A DNA stretch of 64,000 bases from Patellaria atrata CBS 101060 (GCA_010093705.1 MU006101.1:248001-312000); one strand, 5' to 3'; positions 1-12,479 are shown, numbered from the stretch's first letter. Notes: generated from the letters alone by a model not told the origin. Numbers and translations: made by a program.

Positions 1-1928
1 TCTGCGTCGTAGCACTACTGAGGTCATTTTCCGTCGTCGACTTTTTGGCTTGAACCTCTTGCATCTGGTTACGGAGTGTGCCTATTTGATTTGACATATT
101 TGCCAATTCACTCGTTTCTTGCGTAAGCTTCTTACTGACTTCAGGATCATTGTCACCGAGGAGGTCATCCATTGCAGAAGGCACATGTCCTCGGTTCTGG
201 TTTAGCGAAGAAGCGGCCGAAGCTCCAGTAGAGTGAGTATTCAAGCCTTGACCGAAACTTGAACTGGGAACGAAGGGTTTGAACGCACTGCTTCCTTTGA
301 GTGGGGAAGATTGGAACCCCTGTGGCGACGTAGGAGAGGTAGCTTTGCTTCCAAAGGGGTCGAGATCAAGTTGCCTATTATACGTTGCAGAGCCACCTGT
401 TGATTGTGGTTGCTGTTGAGGAGGAGGATTAGAAAAAGCATCAAGACCGAATAAATCTTCAGATGCAGACTTTGGAAGGTTCGAGGAGTATGCAGCGTTA
501 TCAAATGCAGGAGCGGTGGGTTGAGGTGGTGGTCTTATTTGGTTCCGCATACTGGGTGGTACTAAATTCGGAGGTAGAGATGCTGGGAGGTTGGCACCAT
601 TCTTACCTCTTTGCTGTCGAATCAAATACATAGCAACAGCAAATTCATCTCTGCTTAGCTGTCCTTCAGAATTGATATCTGCCAAGTCCCAGATAGATGC
701 GAGGATATCCTCTGGTAGACCGGAGTCACTGAAAAACGAAACTGCCTGTTCTCCAGTTATATAGCCCCTGCCTTCTGTATCTACCTTATTGAACAAATTG
801 TCATATTGGTTCTTCTCGTTTGGAGTGATTAACCAATCATTACCAGTAGGTGCTGCAGACTGAGGAGGAGTCCCATATGGTGGCCGGGCAAGAGGGCTTT
901 GAGTACGTTGGGCGAGTGATCCACTGAATTGCCTTGGTATTGCACTGGATGGTGGGCCAGACCTACCAGGAGGTGGTTGTATCCTGCGGGAAGCCGCTTC
1001 GTATAAACCAACAGGAAGGTTTACGGGTAGGGATTGCATTACTCTGCTCTTGTAAGATGCGAGCAAGTGCATAGCTATTATGAATTCGGTCACCCCGAGA
1101 GCTCCTCGCTGTTCAGTATCCGCAAGATTCCATATCCGTCCAAGGACATCATTGGGAAGGCCAGCTTTTTCAAAGATAGATTTTGCCGTTTCGCCTACTC
1201 AGCAATTAGCTTTGTTGCCACACTAGCTTAAGAGCGTAGTAAACAATACCAGGTAAGAGCCCATTGTGAGCCCCAGATTTCTCGAAAAGGGCAGCATATT
1301 CTGTCGCCTTATCTGGTGTTAGCGGAGGAACGCGGATTGGCCCACTGTTCTGTGGACGGATTGTGGAAGGAGGAGGTCCCTGGGGAGGCGCGGAAGAGCC
1401 GCCGAGGTTCAAGCCCTCGAATTTAGGAAGTGGACCAGCTGTACACCAAATTAATGACTGTCCTGATATTGCGGGAAGCTTGAATAGCGCATACGTTGGA
1501 AGGCTAGCTCTGGTGTAGGATCCCTGCCGGCCTGATAATGTCCGATTAATCGAAGGACTTGACAAAAACCTGCAGAAGTCAGGAGTCCTCGGTTCTCTGT
1601 GTCGGCAATTTGCCATATCTACCAAGCGCATGACGTGTCAACAGTATATCACAGACGTCTCCAATGGTTGTACCTACCTCGCCTAGAACAGCTGGAGCTA
1701 GCTTGGTTCTCTCGAAGAACTTTACTGCCACCTCTCCTGTAACGACACCAATCTTCTCCGTATCCGCTTGGGCAAAGAGGGCTCCAAAGACACGTTTTTC
1801 TTCTGGGGTGAGGTTCAAGATCGAGTGTTGACCTGCGAGGTCCGTTAGATCGGATCAAAGTTCAATAAACAGTGTATAGAAGGGAGTTACTTACTCAGGT
1901 CCACACTCGAAGAAGCTGTATCAGACAT
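1..1928 (-). CDS. EDE1: Ede1-like endocytic scaffold with three EH domains (C-terminus beyond window)
   Basis: This is an early-arriving clathrin endocytosis scaffold whose EH domains bind NPF motifs of cargo adaptors at the plasma membrane. The start is at 1928. Exons are 1928-1895, 1832-1678, 1618-1495, 1438-1250 and 1194 to the left edge, with introns 1894-1833, 1677-1619, 1494-1439 and 1249-1195 keeping one frame. EH1 begins LTPEEKRVFGALFAQAD and continues GEIWQIADTENRGLLT. EH2 is around LTPDKATEYAALFEKSG, followed by RIWNLADTEQRGALG. EH3 lies near 830-640 with SIWDLADINSEGQLS. A Pro/Gln/Phe-rich linker follows, and a coiled coil starts near 150 (KKLTQETSELANMSNQIGTL). The frame of the last exon is unbroken from 1194 to 1. 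Ede1 carries a UBA domain at its C-terminus, which would lie outside the window. Pan1 is the main alternative, but three N-terminal EH domains followed by a coiled coil fit Ede1 better. Confidence 0.93.
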
Positions 1929-3794
1929 ATTGTGAGATTTGGATGTGACTCAACCATGCGATGGATTTGTGAGAGCTCTGTGAAGAAAGCTGGTATAGCG
2001 AAAGTTTGCCGCGCAAGCTAATCTGATACTCCGTCTTGCTCGGACTCTACAGTGGTTCAAACGGTAAGATCAGACGGATAGAAGAAATAGTCACAGAGAA
2101 CCCACGGCCGTGACTAGAATAAGGTGAACAAACAGAAAGAGGGGGAATATAGTTGATGGGATGCGTGTGAAAGGTGAAGGCTGGGGAAGTGCATATGTGA
2201 CAGTGCACTTGATGTTGTCGATTCGTCCCTTGAGGCTTGGCTGTCATAACCTGTTATGGTTAGCTGTTGGACTAAAACTAAGGGAGGTAGTGCAGTGGGT
2301 AGTGCCGTCTGTTGAAGCTAGAGCCAAACTGCGGAGCGTGACCCCTTCGACAGTTTCACTTCCTTGTCGTCTGTCTCTTCCAATTGTTGACGACCATCTT
2401 GCACAACCTTTTCCACGCTCGTCTTCCTGCTTTGTACTCCCACGCTCGTGGAATCAATCATGTCTGCCCCTTGTTAAAACTTGCAGCAATAGTCTCATTT
2501 ACCCTGCTTACTTCCGCGGGATATCGTGGGGAAACCCGGAAGAAATAGGTTATTGGATTTCTACACATCTTCGTTTTCAACTTTAGAAAATCATCTAAAA
2601 ACAAGTTATTTTCGTTTTTGAGTATTCATATTCTCCAAAGCACGAGCAACGTTTTCACCCGTGGCTTATATGTTGTGTCACCCATTGTCAGAAATCCCTC
2701 GATTCCCCGTTCAACATCTCCAAGGCGCAATGCTGTGCCCTCAAACCCATACAGGCCAGATACTGAGGTGGAAATAATTCAACACAGATAACCTCGCACG
2801 TGGTTTGCTGTTGGTATCGGATGGAGTAACGAAAGTTACCCCTGATTATTTTCTCTAGGCGCATATCTTGCCACATCACTTCTTCCTATGAAGCAAAAAC
2901 AACCTAATATGTTACAGACTATGTCCTTCGATTTCTCTTTACTAAATAAGTTCCCTTCTTAAACGCCCCTTACGCATTGAACGAGAACTATCTGCCTTAG
3001 ATATCAATCTTACCGGAAAAGAGTATTCATTCGATAAACCTCATGACTGGGCTTGTTCACTTCCAATGACATGGACCACCAGTCCGAGTTCCATTATAGA
3101 CGAAGTTCCCATTTTGGATGTAGTGTATTCGAGCGTCCACAGCAACGCCAGGAAAGTAACTAGATTTCTTTCAAAGTTGTACAGTAAACCATGCTAAACT
3201 CCCTTTGATACCTTCTGAAGTTCCACCTATGGCCTCTTCGCGTCCCAGATCCTGCTTCACCAGAAGACCATTTCGCTTTAAATGCCTGCGTTGTTGAGAA
3301 TTGAGTTCGAAGTGCCAACGAACGGGCTTATGATAAATTTCCTTTGGGCTCAACGACCCAGACGGGTGAACTGATGCTTGTTTATATAAGGACAGAATTA
3401 TGACGCAACTCCTTTTCAAAAATAACCGGAATGTAAACAAAGTCTCTCCCACTATAAGATAGATGATTTCAGCTGTGTTTTAAGATCAACCTAAGTTACC
3501 AGTGCACAAGCTATTTAGAAAAATTGTTAGGGTTGACTTTGAGACAGGATGTTAGAAGTCTGGTAGCATCCAGTGAGGTCGCCAAACGATTTTACTTCAT
3601 TGAGATCCCCTAACCTCAGTGTTCCATTTATATCTTCCTTTGACTCTTCGTGTCTGAGTGCACCCACAAATATAGCATAGCTGTCGGTGCACCACTTATC
3701 AATCACATTTTCTTCATAATTCTTCCATATCCTTCTAAGAATCGCGAGCATGTTTTCTTACGCTTAGAGACCCACTGAATCTGCTCGCTGTGCA
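1929..3794. other. Intergenic: Ede1 promoter side, no gene seen
   Basis: The part next to 1928 should hold the Ede1 promoter and 5' UTR. Open frames here (for example 2161-2586 plus and 3171-3452 minus) have no recognisable domain, splice structure or family motif, and I do not call them. Confidence 0.5.
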
Positions 3795-5300
3795 ATACGA
3801 ACTTCTGAGCTAACAAAAGAGATTGTAGATTGGATTATCGAAAAAAAAAAAAGACCTCTACAACGTTGCCTTATCCTGTAAGGCTCTGAGCATCCCAGTT
3901 TATCAGAATCTCTATGCATCTCTCATTTCCTGGACTGCTTTCCACCAGCGCAATGCCTGGATTCTATTCTATATTCAGAATCCGTCTCTATTATATTTGG
4001 GACTGCTCATACGGCTCCCTCGTTGAAGATTGTTTCGTTATCATTCAGAGTTGAGGACGAGCTTAGCTTGATCCCGAACTTTCTAAACCTCTTAAGATGC
4101 TTAAACTCCATTGAGCACATGGAAGTGTTGGGCTCTTCGGTGGTTAACGAGCAAATTATAGCACAACTATCATCAATCCCTACTCTCCGTTCTTTAGAAT
4201 TGACTATGTGTTCGGTCTCAGGGCACAGTCTTGCACCATTGTTAATGCACATCAATATACCATTCAAAGCACTCATGCATCTTCAGTTGACCATCGATCA
4301 AGGTTCAGTACGCACTATTCTACCGTTAATAACCAATGTTCAGGATCTTACGATATCCGTCAATTTCTGGAGAGACGTCGGATGACTGAGCAAGCCGTCA
4401 ACACGTTGATGGTAAATTCCTGCGCACTTCTGCATCTCGAGAGCTTTCAGTTCAATCTTTCCTATGTAGATACAAGAGATATCGCCAATAGGATTGGAAA
4501 AGCAGTCTTAGATCAGATCGGGAGGCTTAAGGAACTGGAAAATCTCAAGATTAGTTTCGAAAACACGAGATTAGGATTGAAATGCACCAATAAGGAGCTG
4601 GTGCGTGTTGTCTTCACTCTTCCACAACTACGCCGACTTGATTTGAATACCCCCTTCGGGGAAGGGATGAATGGTGACCTCATACTACTTATCTCCAAAC
4701 ACTTAGGACACCTTGAAGAATTGCTCATGGTATGCAACGTTCGTCTTACTACTCTTGCTAAACTTCGACATGGCGCTTTCCCAGCTCTTAGGACGTTTAG
4801 GGTGAATAGTCTCTCTCGGAGTCACCGTACTGTGCCATACTGTTTGGGGGTATTGGCATTATACGGGGTTCTCAACGCCAAATTCCCGATCCTCGAAATA
4901 CTAAAGGTAAGGATATCTTCGTCTTGGCTCGAGTGCTCCGTGCTTTTACAGCAGAAATAATTGAGAAGTTATCCCCTGAAATTGTTTGGGAAGACGAAAC
5001 CGCAGCCGTTATCTCCTAGGATGGAGAACCCAGAAGCTATTAATCTCGAGATCAATGATGCAGCGGACAATGAATCACCCACATGTAAACTTTGTGACTA
5101 CTACTTCTTAGGGTATGTGAGCGAAGGCACAGCGCTATTCTGGCCCTCCATCATCAAGACTTAAAGTGCTATGCTTAAAAGTTCGTGGCGCGGATGACAC
5201 AGGGACCTATATATTTCCCGCCATGTTCCATCATGAGCTCAGGGATCTGAAAATTAACATAATGGACATCGACAAAGTAATGCAGGGTTTGGACACAATT
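3795..5300 (+). pseudogene. Decayed F-box / leucine-rich repeat protein, copy 1
   Basis: The translated pieces read as an F-box followed by irregular LRRs, the architecture of fungal SCF substrate adaptors. The F-box-like piece starts near 3801 (TSELTKEIVDWIIEK). After the A12 run at 3841-3852 it continues in another frame as DLYNVALSCKALSIPVYQNL. The LRR pieces are 4023-4385 (for example TLRSLELTMCSVSGHSLAPL) and 4388-4907 (for example LPQLRRLDLNTPFGEGMNGD), followed by 4905-5020 (LARVLRAFTAEIIEKLSPEI) and 5165-5300. The frame changes near 4385 and 4905, and a stop lies at 5018-5020. No short GT-AG intron explains these changes, so I read the gene as broken. Alternatively, the change at the A-run alone could be a sequencing error, but the others are not in homopolymers. 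Confidence 0.6.
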
Positions 5301-5329
5301 ACAGTAAGATGAAATATTGTAAAACTACC

Positions 5330-5918
5330 ATCACGACACTGGCATGGTTTCTAGCGTTTAGCCCCTTTCATACAAAAATTTCACCTACTCTCAGGTTCTC
5401 GGCCTGGAAAAGCTGTAGAGTACTGGGAAATTTTTATCAATCACAGGCGGCATATAGGACAGTTTCATATGCCATGAACCACAATCAATCAGCAGGGGAC
5501 AATGGCACTGGCAACGAAATTGACACTAAGAGAACTCTCTATAATCTTAGAGGCAGAGATAGATGTTTCGGATTTAGCTTTGATCCCAAGAAGAACTGCT
5601 AATCCCTTTAGGAACTTACGCAAACTCTCTATAAGCGTCGACCCTTCTCAATTACACACCATACTATTGATTTTAGGAACCATCGAAGATCTCAGCTTAA
5701 GCGTGTGTTTGAAAGATGAAGTACAGCCCGCCAATTCCGTAACCATAAATGAAACTTTTATTGGTCTTACAAGCCTGTCAAAGCTCACGGACTTGCGGGT
5801 CAAGTTTCTAGATAGAGTCAAAGAAACACTAGGCATGGGTAGTCACGCCATTATCAATTCTTCGTTTGAGGCAATAGCGAGTCTCAGAGAATTGATTCGA
5901 CTGGAGATCTCAGTATAG
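5330..5918 (+). pseudogene. LRR fragment, diverged second copy of the neighbouring F-box/LRR gene
   Basis: The open piece 5502-5918 is leucine-rich (for example NLRKLSISVDPSQLHTILLI, then GTIEDLSLSV). It matches copy 1 in order and spacing: ALMHLQLTIDQGSVRTILPL, then TNVQDLTISV, then LKELENLKIS against LRELIRLEIS. It therefore looks like a tandem duplicate of the LRR half of copy 1. There is no F-box part and no credible start, and the upstream piece 5330-5500 is in a different frame. It may be the 3' part of one long array rather than a separate gene. Confidence 0.5.
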
Positions 5919-7732
5919 CTAAGGAAGGACATTGACTTTACCTCAAACCCTTCAACCCTTGAATGCTAATGAAGATTGGGATGCGAGTCGTGTCATTAAA
6001 AGTTTTATATGTATTTTTTGCTGGCTATGATGCTGTTACAACGGGAGTCTATACTTATCAAGACAGAACTGGATAAGTCTAGAGACGCGCCTGGCTTCTC
6101 ACTTAACGTGGTCAACCACAAAGGTAGGTTTGGCAAAGTGATAGGATACGTATAACGAAGGCACTTCAAGTTGACGGCTCAACTTGCTGACTCCTTGACT
6201 TCGGGTAATGCTCACAATGAGACAAGACGTACTGTACGGAAACAGTGTAACAAGTGAAGTCAAGTTCAAAACCGTAACATCCAAATCTATGGGTAAGATT
6301 GATGGTAAGAATAACTACGAAGAATCTAAATACATGAGGGAAAGACCGTCCTTAAATATTCCTATCCTCCATAGTCAATTTGGTGGTGTTCAACCTTGCT
6401 CTATGCTCAATACCCTTCGAGCACCGTTGACCATCGATCACGTCTGCTCGAGTCTGCTCTATGCTCAATACCCTTCGAGCACCGTTGACCATCGATCACG
6501 TCACGTGATCTCCGTGTTGGTTGTTCCGTTCCGGCACCTCGTGCTACCGTTCTACTGGTGATGCTGTCTTTCTGTCCTGTGGCCGTGACAGATGCTCTCT
6601 CATCTTCCCCCTTCCTCACATTACGACATTTACCAATATAATATGCATCCATGTGCTCTGTACTCATACAATGGCTCGAATGATGTGTCACTCCCTGATA
6701 CTAAACTTTGTGGAACTCTGTTCTTCTGTTACGCATGATGAACGTAACTACCAGTCAGCAAGATACAGGTCCAAAGATATTATGGGGTTACGGGGCTCGC
6801 GGGCTTTGTTTTGCTCCACAATGTCTGGTATAGCATTAAAATACTTTGTCGTACGTTACATTTTTAGGGTTGAGCTTTTGAGGGATTCGCATAGAGACAT
6901 AGAGTGTTCAATATAAACATTTAGCAAGACTATTGAGTAGACTCAATCAGTTATCTGGAAGTGAAAACTTGAAAGGTTCCTCTGCCCGTCGTGCTCAGCT
7001 CTATTCATCCATGCCTGAGCACAATGTGACCGAAACATGAGACCTCGTCCGCTACTACCGCAGATTTGACTGAATATGCATTAGTTCTGTTAACTTGAAG
7101 TTGGAGAAAAACATGTTGAAGGAGTGTGTCAAGGCTCAACCTCAGATGGAAGCTGAAAGGTATATTGCTACATATACATGAAGCTTAAACTTAAGGAAAG
7201 AAAGTGTTGAGACAGCATATGCTGTTCTGCTAAAGTACAGTATGACTAAGCCGCTGGATCATCCAAGGCACTTATACCTATCGAGTCTAACCCGTGACAG
7301 AGTGTTGCGATAGTATCTATGAATCATACTACAAAAGTAGTGCGGAGATGCTGGGAGACGCTCCTCATTGCTAAAATGCGTCCTTTGATATATCATGCTC
7401 TCTCGGCTACATCTGTACTGTACAAGATCCCACCATTCTTTCTTTTAGTAAATTTTGGCTTTCATCCCACCTATCTATTATTATGTAGTTTGTAGCCCCC
7501 AATAGATTGCAAATTCCATCCGTAGATAATAAGTATGTGTGAAAGGGGGGAAATATCAGTTCATTGGGATGACCTGATGCACTGGGAAAAAGGGCCTTGA
7601 ATTAAAAGACAAAAGAGGGCTGGATTCATGCAAATAGATGTGAATGTGAGTTACCAGACCATATTTGTAAAATGTTCAGAATCTACAAAGACTCACCAGG
7701 CATGAAGGAAACCACACTGAGCGCAGTGGTCA
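5919..7732. other. Gene-poor spacer with a direct duplication
   Basis: I see no gene. The 48-nt duplication at 6397-6502 lies here. Open frames such as 6208-6561 and 6521-6916 overlap it and have no recognisable content. Confidence 0.5.
6397..6502. repeat. 48-nt direct repeat, two identical copies 10 nt apart
   Basis: Positions 6397-6444 and 6455-6502 read identically by eye, giving a 58-nt period. Each copy ends ACCATCGATCACGTC. Copy 2 runs into an E-box-like CACGTG within GATCACGTCACGTGATC (6496-6512). The core GTTGACCATCGATCA also occurs at 4286-4300 inside the F-box/LRR relic. The perfect identity suggests a recent duplication in an otherwise decayed region. Confidence 0.85.
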
Positions 7733-9370
7733 TTAAGAAAGAGCAACCTTACATCCATTCGCACTTTTACAAGTTAGCTTCAACTCCCCCTTCCACTCCT
7801 TTTCATCCCTGCTCTCCAAACTCTCTATTATACTGGTTAATCTTGCAATGACATGCGCTGCCTTGGCCAATACCTTCTGCTGTCCTAAACAAGTTCTCTG
7901 GCCGCCACCAAACGGCATATACTTCCACTGGTTTTAACGAATGCTGTTCCAGCGCTCCGGTCTAAAAGCCTCCACGTCGCTGCCGAAGACAGCTGGATCA
8001 TGGTGAAATGCGAAGTAGCTCATATTCGCCCATGTACCTTTTGCTACATAGCTCGGCTGGTCCTGTTTCGGGCCGCCGCCGACGGGAAGCGTTGTATTGC
8101 AAAGATCAACACGGCCTAGGGGCGGAAATATTGGGCAGAGGCGAAGTGCTTGGCTGTATTTTAGAAATGAAGCGGAGAGGAAATCAGGCTAGAGAAATCT
8201 CGCATTCGTGTAGGATGTCCTGAAGAAGTGGTGAATTTAACAAAGCGTCAAAGGTTAGGGATGCTTTCATCTCCTGACAGAACTTCGGCTCGTAGTGCTT
8301 TCCAGCAATCCGGGTTATGCGCTAAGAGAAAGAGAGTGTTGCCTAGTAGAGCCGAGGTTGTTTCCTGGGATGTCATCATTCCCTATAGGATCTGGCTTCG
8401 GATATAGTTCCTATCATTGGTTTGTGATGAAAATCCTTGGATCATACTCTGTCTGGCGACCTGCTCGCCGCTGATACTCTGCGTCGACTTTGGTTCGTCG
8501 ACTTCATTTAAGGCTTGGTCGACATAGTAGTCGAGGAAGGTGTGAGCTGTCTCATACGATTTAAGTTATTTTGCTTGAGGATCCAACTTCTATGCTCGTC
8601 CGAGTATCAATCGAAACATGGTACAGAGCAGAGCATCATGGAACGCATTAAGGAATTCTTTGGATTTTCGGGGAGCACCACTCAATTCAGCGCCCGGATG
8701 AACGCCTAGGAGAAAGTTCAAAGATGTGTTAAGAAACTAATATCAGGATCAATAACTAGCAATCATTTCAAGTTGCGTGTTAGATATCTTACCATATCAT
8801 AGAGCATTAGTTGGAGATCCATCGTGGTCCCAGATTCGGGCAATTTCTCCAGGAAGCGATCAACTTGGTCTGAAAATAAAACTGAAGTCTTCTATATTGA
8901 CCTTTGGACAAGGTAGGTTTCAGTAACTTTCGTGAGTGCTGTCATAACTCCCCATCCATCGTTGGAAAACCACAACTACAGAAATATTCCATGCTCGAAA
9001 GCCTCAATAGATGCACTCCTCACGCTTTCCCAGATAAATTGATGATTCTAATGTTTTCTGGGGCAATGTTGTTCATCATGGGAATAGCGATGAGTGAGTT
9101 AACTTGGAACGATTTTCCATATCGCTGGTGAAGGCGATGCATGTACGGAATGTCCATGTGGATAGACATAGTGAAATTTAATCCGGTAATGGGCTCATTC
9201 GGTTGATGCTTGATCAGAAGTTCACCTCCTCTCTTACGTGCGTCTGCATCCCTCTGACGCTAGCGTTGGACGATCCACAACACGATCAAAATGAGGGCCG
9301 CAAAGGTCGGATAGAGATTGTTTCCTATCTTATGGGCAGCAAACAACTGGGATGTATTGCATAACAGTAT
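7733..9370 (-). pseudogene. Cytochrome P450 pseudogene, CYP52-like (alkane/fatty-acid hydroxylase type)
   Basis: Reverse-strand pieces line up along a whole membrane P450. An N-terminal membrane helix (AALILIVLWIVQR) lies near 9280. MHRLHQRYGKSFQVNS is near 9120, and the I-helix region is near 8370 (GMMTSQETTSALLGNTLFLL). LRLCPIFPPLGRVDL is near 8110, TTLPVGGG and SYFAFHHDP are near 8080-8000, the PERW motif is near 7950, and the heme-binding loop FGGGQRTCLGQQ is at 7915-7880. The Cys of the heme loop is kept. The sequence TTLPVGGGP and the FGGG-type heme loop resemble the CYP52 family. Several in-frame stops and frame changes lie along it (for example just before the heme loop), so it cannot encode a full P450. 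In context it is one member of a decayed metabolic neighbourhood (7.7-16.3 kb). Confidence 0.85.
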
Positions 9371-10039
9371 GTGTAAGCTTAGAAGGGTCTGAAATATGAG
9401 TTGAAGTCATACAGATAGCTGAAAAGTAGAGAAGATGCTCAGTTGATTCCTCTAAAAGCTACGTCATAACAGGTGAACTTATACTTCAAATTAAGAACCT
9501 ATCTTCCATACCTACGTGATCTCTATGCAGCATTAATGAATAGAATATGAGTTTTCACGGGGTTGAGCAATATTATTGAATAGAGAGAAACGTTTTGTGG
9601 TAACTGGTATAGATAACACGAAATCTATATCTGGTTGGTTTTGAACGGTTGAGGAAGCAGCACAGCAGATAAACAAGATGTCCGTGACTTAACAACGCCT
9701 CGGCCCCCAAAAGTTACTTTTGTAGCCGCTGATACCCTGCAAGATGGCGAATTTTTGATTGCTTGATCAATATTGCTGGAACAGCAAGGGCTCAAGATTC
9801 TAATACTACAAAAGTATGTAAGTAGTAAGCTGGTAGCGTATGTTGAATACACGTCAAAATTCAGAGATAGTTGCTTAATTCCTCTATGTATGAGGGTCAC
9901 CCAGGTTTGAATACACGAGTGGTAGTAAAGTTGGTTAGAACAGACAGATATATATAGCCGAGATCCCTTAGGTTGGTCCATACCCCTGAGGTGATAGTTC
10001 AATAGTTCTACCAACCACAACATCGTTTGAATAAGCCGA
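9371..10039. other. Spacer between two P450 relics
   Basis: No gene is recognised. The 132-codon reverse open frame 9625-10023 shows no family motif. Confidence 0.4.
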
Positions 10040-10680
10040 TCCCCTTTCAGAATCAGCTATTATACCCGTCATTTATGGTTCAAAAATTGAATTCCTGAAT
10101 GTGAGCTTAGTTGCGAAGACAACAGTTTGATATTCATCACTTTAGGAAATAGAGTAAATTTTACAATCTCTTGTCCTTCGTACAGAACTAACGGACAACC
10201 GCTTGAACTGTATTCACTACTCAGGATGTAGCCGGAAACAAGCATTTTAAGTTTTCTCTTCTCAAAATTATGACAGGATGCGCCAGTGTATTTCAAGAAG
10301 GGATCCAGAGCAGCAATGATGTTTCCCTTTCTCATATGCGGAAGTTAAGTGGTCAATCTCTAAAGATTTCGGACAGGGTAATCTTTTGGGCATTTGATGT
10401 CACATTTGCTCTTATCTTTGATTGTCATTATGGATATATGACTAGTCGTAGTGACTGCAACAGGTGGATTTACACAATCAAGATACTTACGATCTATGCA
10501 GCTATGTTAGGCCAGATCTCAGAATGGACGGTTCGAAATGATGCTGGCATGAGCTTTATGCGGCGATTTCGAACATTTCCTGAACCTTCGCAACAGTTTA
10601 TGACGGTCAGGACCAATCTGTTTTCGCATTGTTCAATCACTAAAGCAGGCCAGAAGATTGAGTCATTAAGAGGAGGATAA
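10040..10680 (+). pseudogene. Cytochrome P450 N-terminal-half fragment (pisatin-demethylase-like type)
   Basis: The open piece 10270-10680 contains the P450 C-D-E helix region: FWAFDVTFALIFDCHYGYM, then CNRWIYTIKILTIYAAMLGQ, then a WTV..NDAG..FMRRF segment. This spacing (AFDV...FG.l...Y.aliGq.pe) is typical of fungal class-II P450s such as the CYP57/pisatin-demethylase-like group. A short piece just upstream (SAIIPVIYGSKIEFLN, near 10050) fits the preceding conserved block in another frame. No I-helix, ExxR or heme loop follows, so it is truncated. It faces the opposite way from the first P450 relic. Confidence 0.55.
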
Positions 10681-11003
10681 ACGCTGAACCTCACACTTGA
10701 GACAAAACATTCATATGCAAGGTCCTGGCTGGCCGTACTAACGATGATGACGGCTCGCGGCATACCGAGGCGGCTGTGCCTTCCTATCGCTATTCAAATA
10801 TTACAAAATGGTAACTCCGCATGAGAAATGAAGGAAAGAGAGGACCTCAGATTTTTGTCAATCAATCCAATAATGATTGCGGCATGAATAATTCAAATAC
10901 TAGATGTAAGCTACAATTTCATACTATCTCTTTCCCAATCCGCTCGTCACTCGTTTTTTTCCGAAACCCGCCTAAACCTTCATGTGATTGTAGAATAAGG
11001 AAG
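10681..11003. other. Spacer downstream of the SAT4-family gene
   Basis: Nothing recognisable; it probably includes the 3' UTR of the gene ending at 11004. Confidence 0.4.
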
Positions 11004-12410
11004 TTATGTTCGCTCACTCAGCAGCTCAAAAGTCTTATGCACCACAATGTTATCATTCCTCTGGCTCCCTTCCTCAAAACCGTTCCCGCTTTTGTCCACT
11101 ATGACATACGCATGTGCTCCTCCAGTGTTCATCTCATGCCATAGCATCCTCTCGTTCTGCAAGTTATCCGGTTTCTTTGTGAAAGGCGAAACCTCGCCGA
11201 GAGATGAAGAAAATTTACTCCGTGAAGAGAATGGAGAGCAGACACTATCAAAAAGGGCATCAAAGCCGTGGATGTTGGAGAACAAGGGGCCGAGAGTGGG
11301 TAGGCAGGCGGCCACAACGGAGGCGTAGGCCTCGGTGTGAGACCAGAGGTTGGCGTTGTCGTTGAGTTCTGGGGATTTATTGTCACTAGCTAGAACATGT
11401 ATTACGGACAGGTATCATACCAATTTCGTGCCGCATAGACTTACCATTGTAGTCGAGGGTGGCGCGCATGTAATAGAGTCGCACGGCCGAACATATGAGA
11501 CAGCTGCGTGATGTTAGTCTGGCTGAATTATATCGTTTCGATGTCTATTACGAAGCTCCCAATAGAAATACTCCCGCAACGTAAACCCGCTTTCGACAAC
11601 TAAGGCACATACTCCAGATCAACGGGATAGGTAAACTCAGAATCGCAAGGTCTAAAGCGATGTCTAGCACTGCATAGGTCGTAAGAAGTGTAGGTAGGTA
11701 GATCACATATTGAGTGCCGTCTGACATAGCGGGTGTATTCCAGAAACTGCTTACGTCACGAGTACAGAAGAGGACGGTCTGTCAAATACCATATTAACGC
11801 TATGTACAAGATGTGGGCTAGTGACTTACGAAGAATGAGACAATGATGAAGAGAATAGTGGCTCCAATGATAATATTTGCCGCGAAGATGAAGCGATCAA
11901 ATGGGAAAAAAATCCTTTTGTAGAAGAACAGGACAGATAGCTTGATGAGGCCATAGACGAAGTGGGAGAGGAGTATGTCCGAAAATTCAACCTATGCTAT
12001 GGTTAGCAGAATGAAATTACATATCAATTACAAGCCACTGACTATCCTAAAGCGTCGGAAAGAAGCCTCTGGCATTTGATCATAAGGGACACCATGGAGA
12101 CCAGAGCAAGCAGCGTAGATGCCGCTAGCGGAGAAAGCTAGACATATTAACTAGAACTTTAATCACTAGTGTTTGAATATAGCGGGCGGACGAGCCTTAC
12201 TAGAGATACCACAATAGTCCAGTCATCTACCTTCAGCGGTGCCCTCTTCTTCCGACGTGCGGCGAGTCGAAGGGCTACAACCAAAATGTCCAAGAGGGGC
12301 AAGACGATATTTGCTACGAGGCCGCCTACAGCAGCGGATGCTACAGCCATGACAGGAGATAATGGTGTTAGATGGTCTGAAGATGATTTAAGAAGACCAA
12401 GATAGAGCAA
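11004..12410 (-). CDS. SAT4-family / fungal rhodopsin-like seven-helix membrane protein, apparently intact
   Basis: This is an integral membrane protein of the family that includes SAT4 and PTH11-like proteins; individual functions are mostly unknown. Six exons can be joined: 12410-12201, 12150-12043, 11991-11830, 11778-11552, 11503-11445 and 11368-11004. They give 376 residues with no break. Family landmarks in order: RLAARRKKRAPLKVDDWTIV after helix 1; SGIYAACSGLHGVPYDQMPE; VYGLIKLSVLFFYKRIF; an extracellular Cys loop (VLFCTRDVSSFWNT); a helix ending LDLAILSLPIPLIWS; FLLGASCLICSAVRLYY; and the C-terminal helix SVVAACLPTLGPLFSNIHG followed by a polar tail. One donor is the unusual GTCAGT (12042). 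All neighbours within 5 kb on either side are relics, so this gene may have been retained for its own function. Confidence 0.8.
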
Positions 12411-12479
12411 ATTCGTGATCCTTCCAATCTACATCTAGATGGGTGTGGATATTTATTCAGTGAAGAAGGTTCCCAATTC

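Noticed and set aside
2161-2586. 141-codon forward open frame upstream of Ede1
   Set aside because: No domain, no homology-like motif and low-complexity promoter-type composition.
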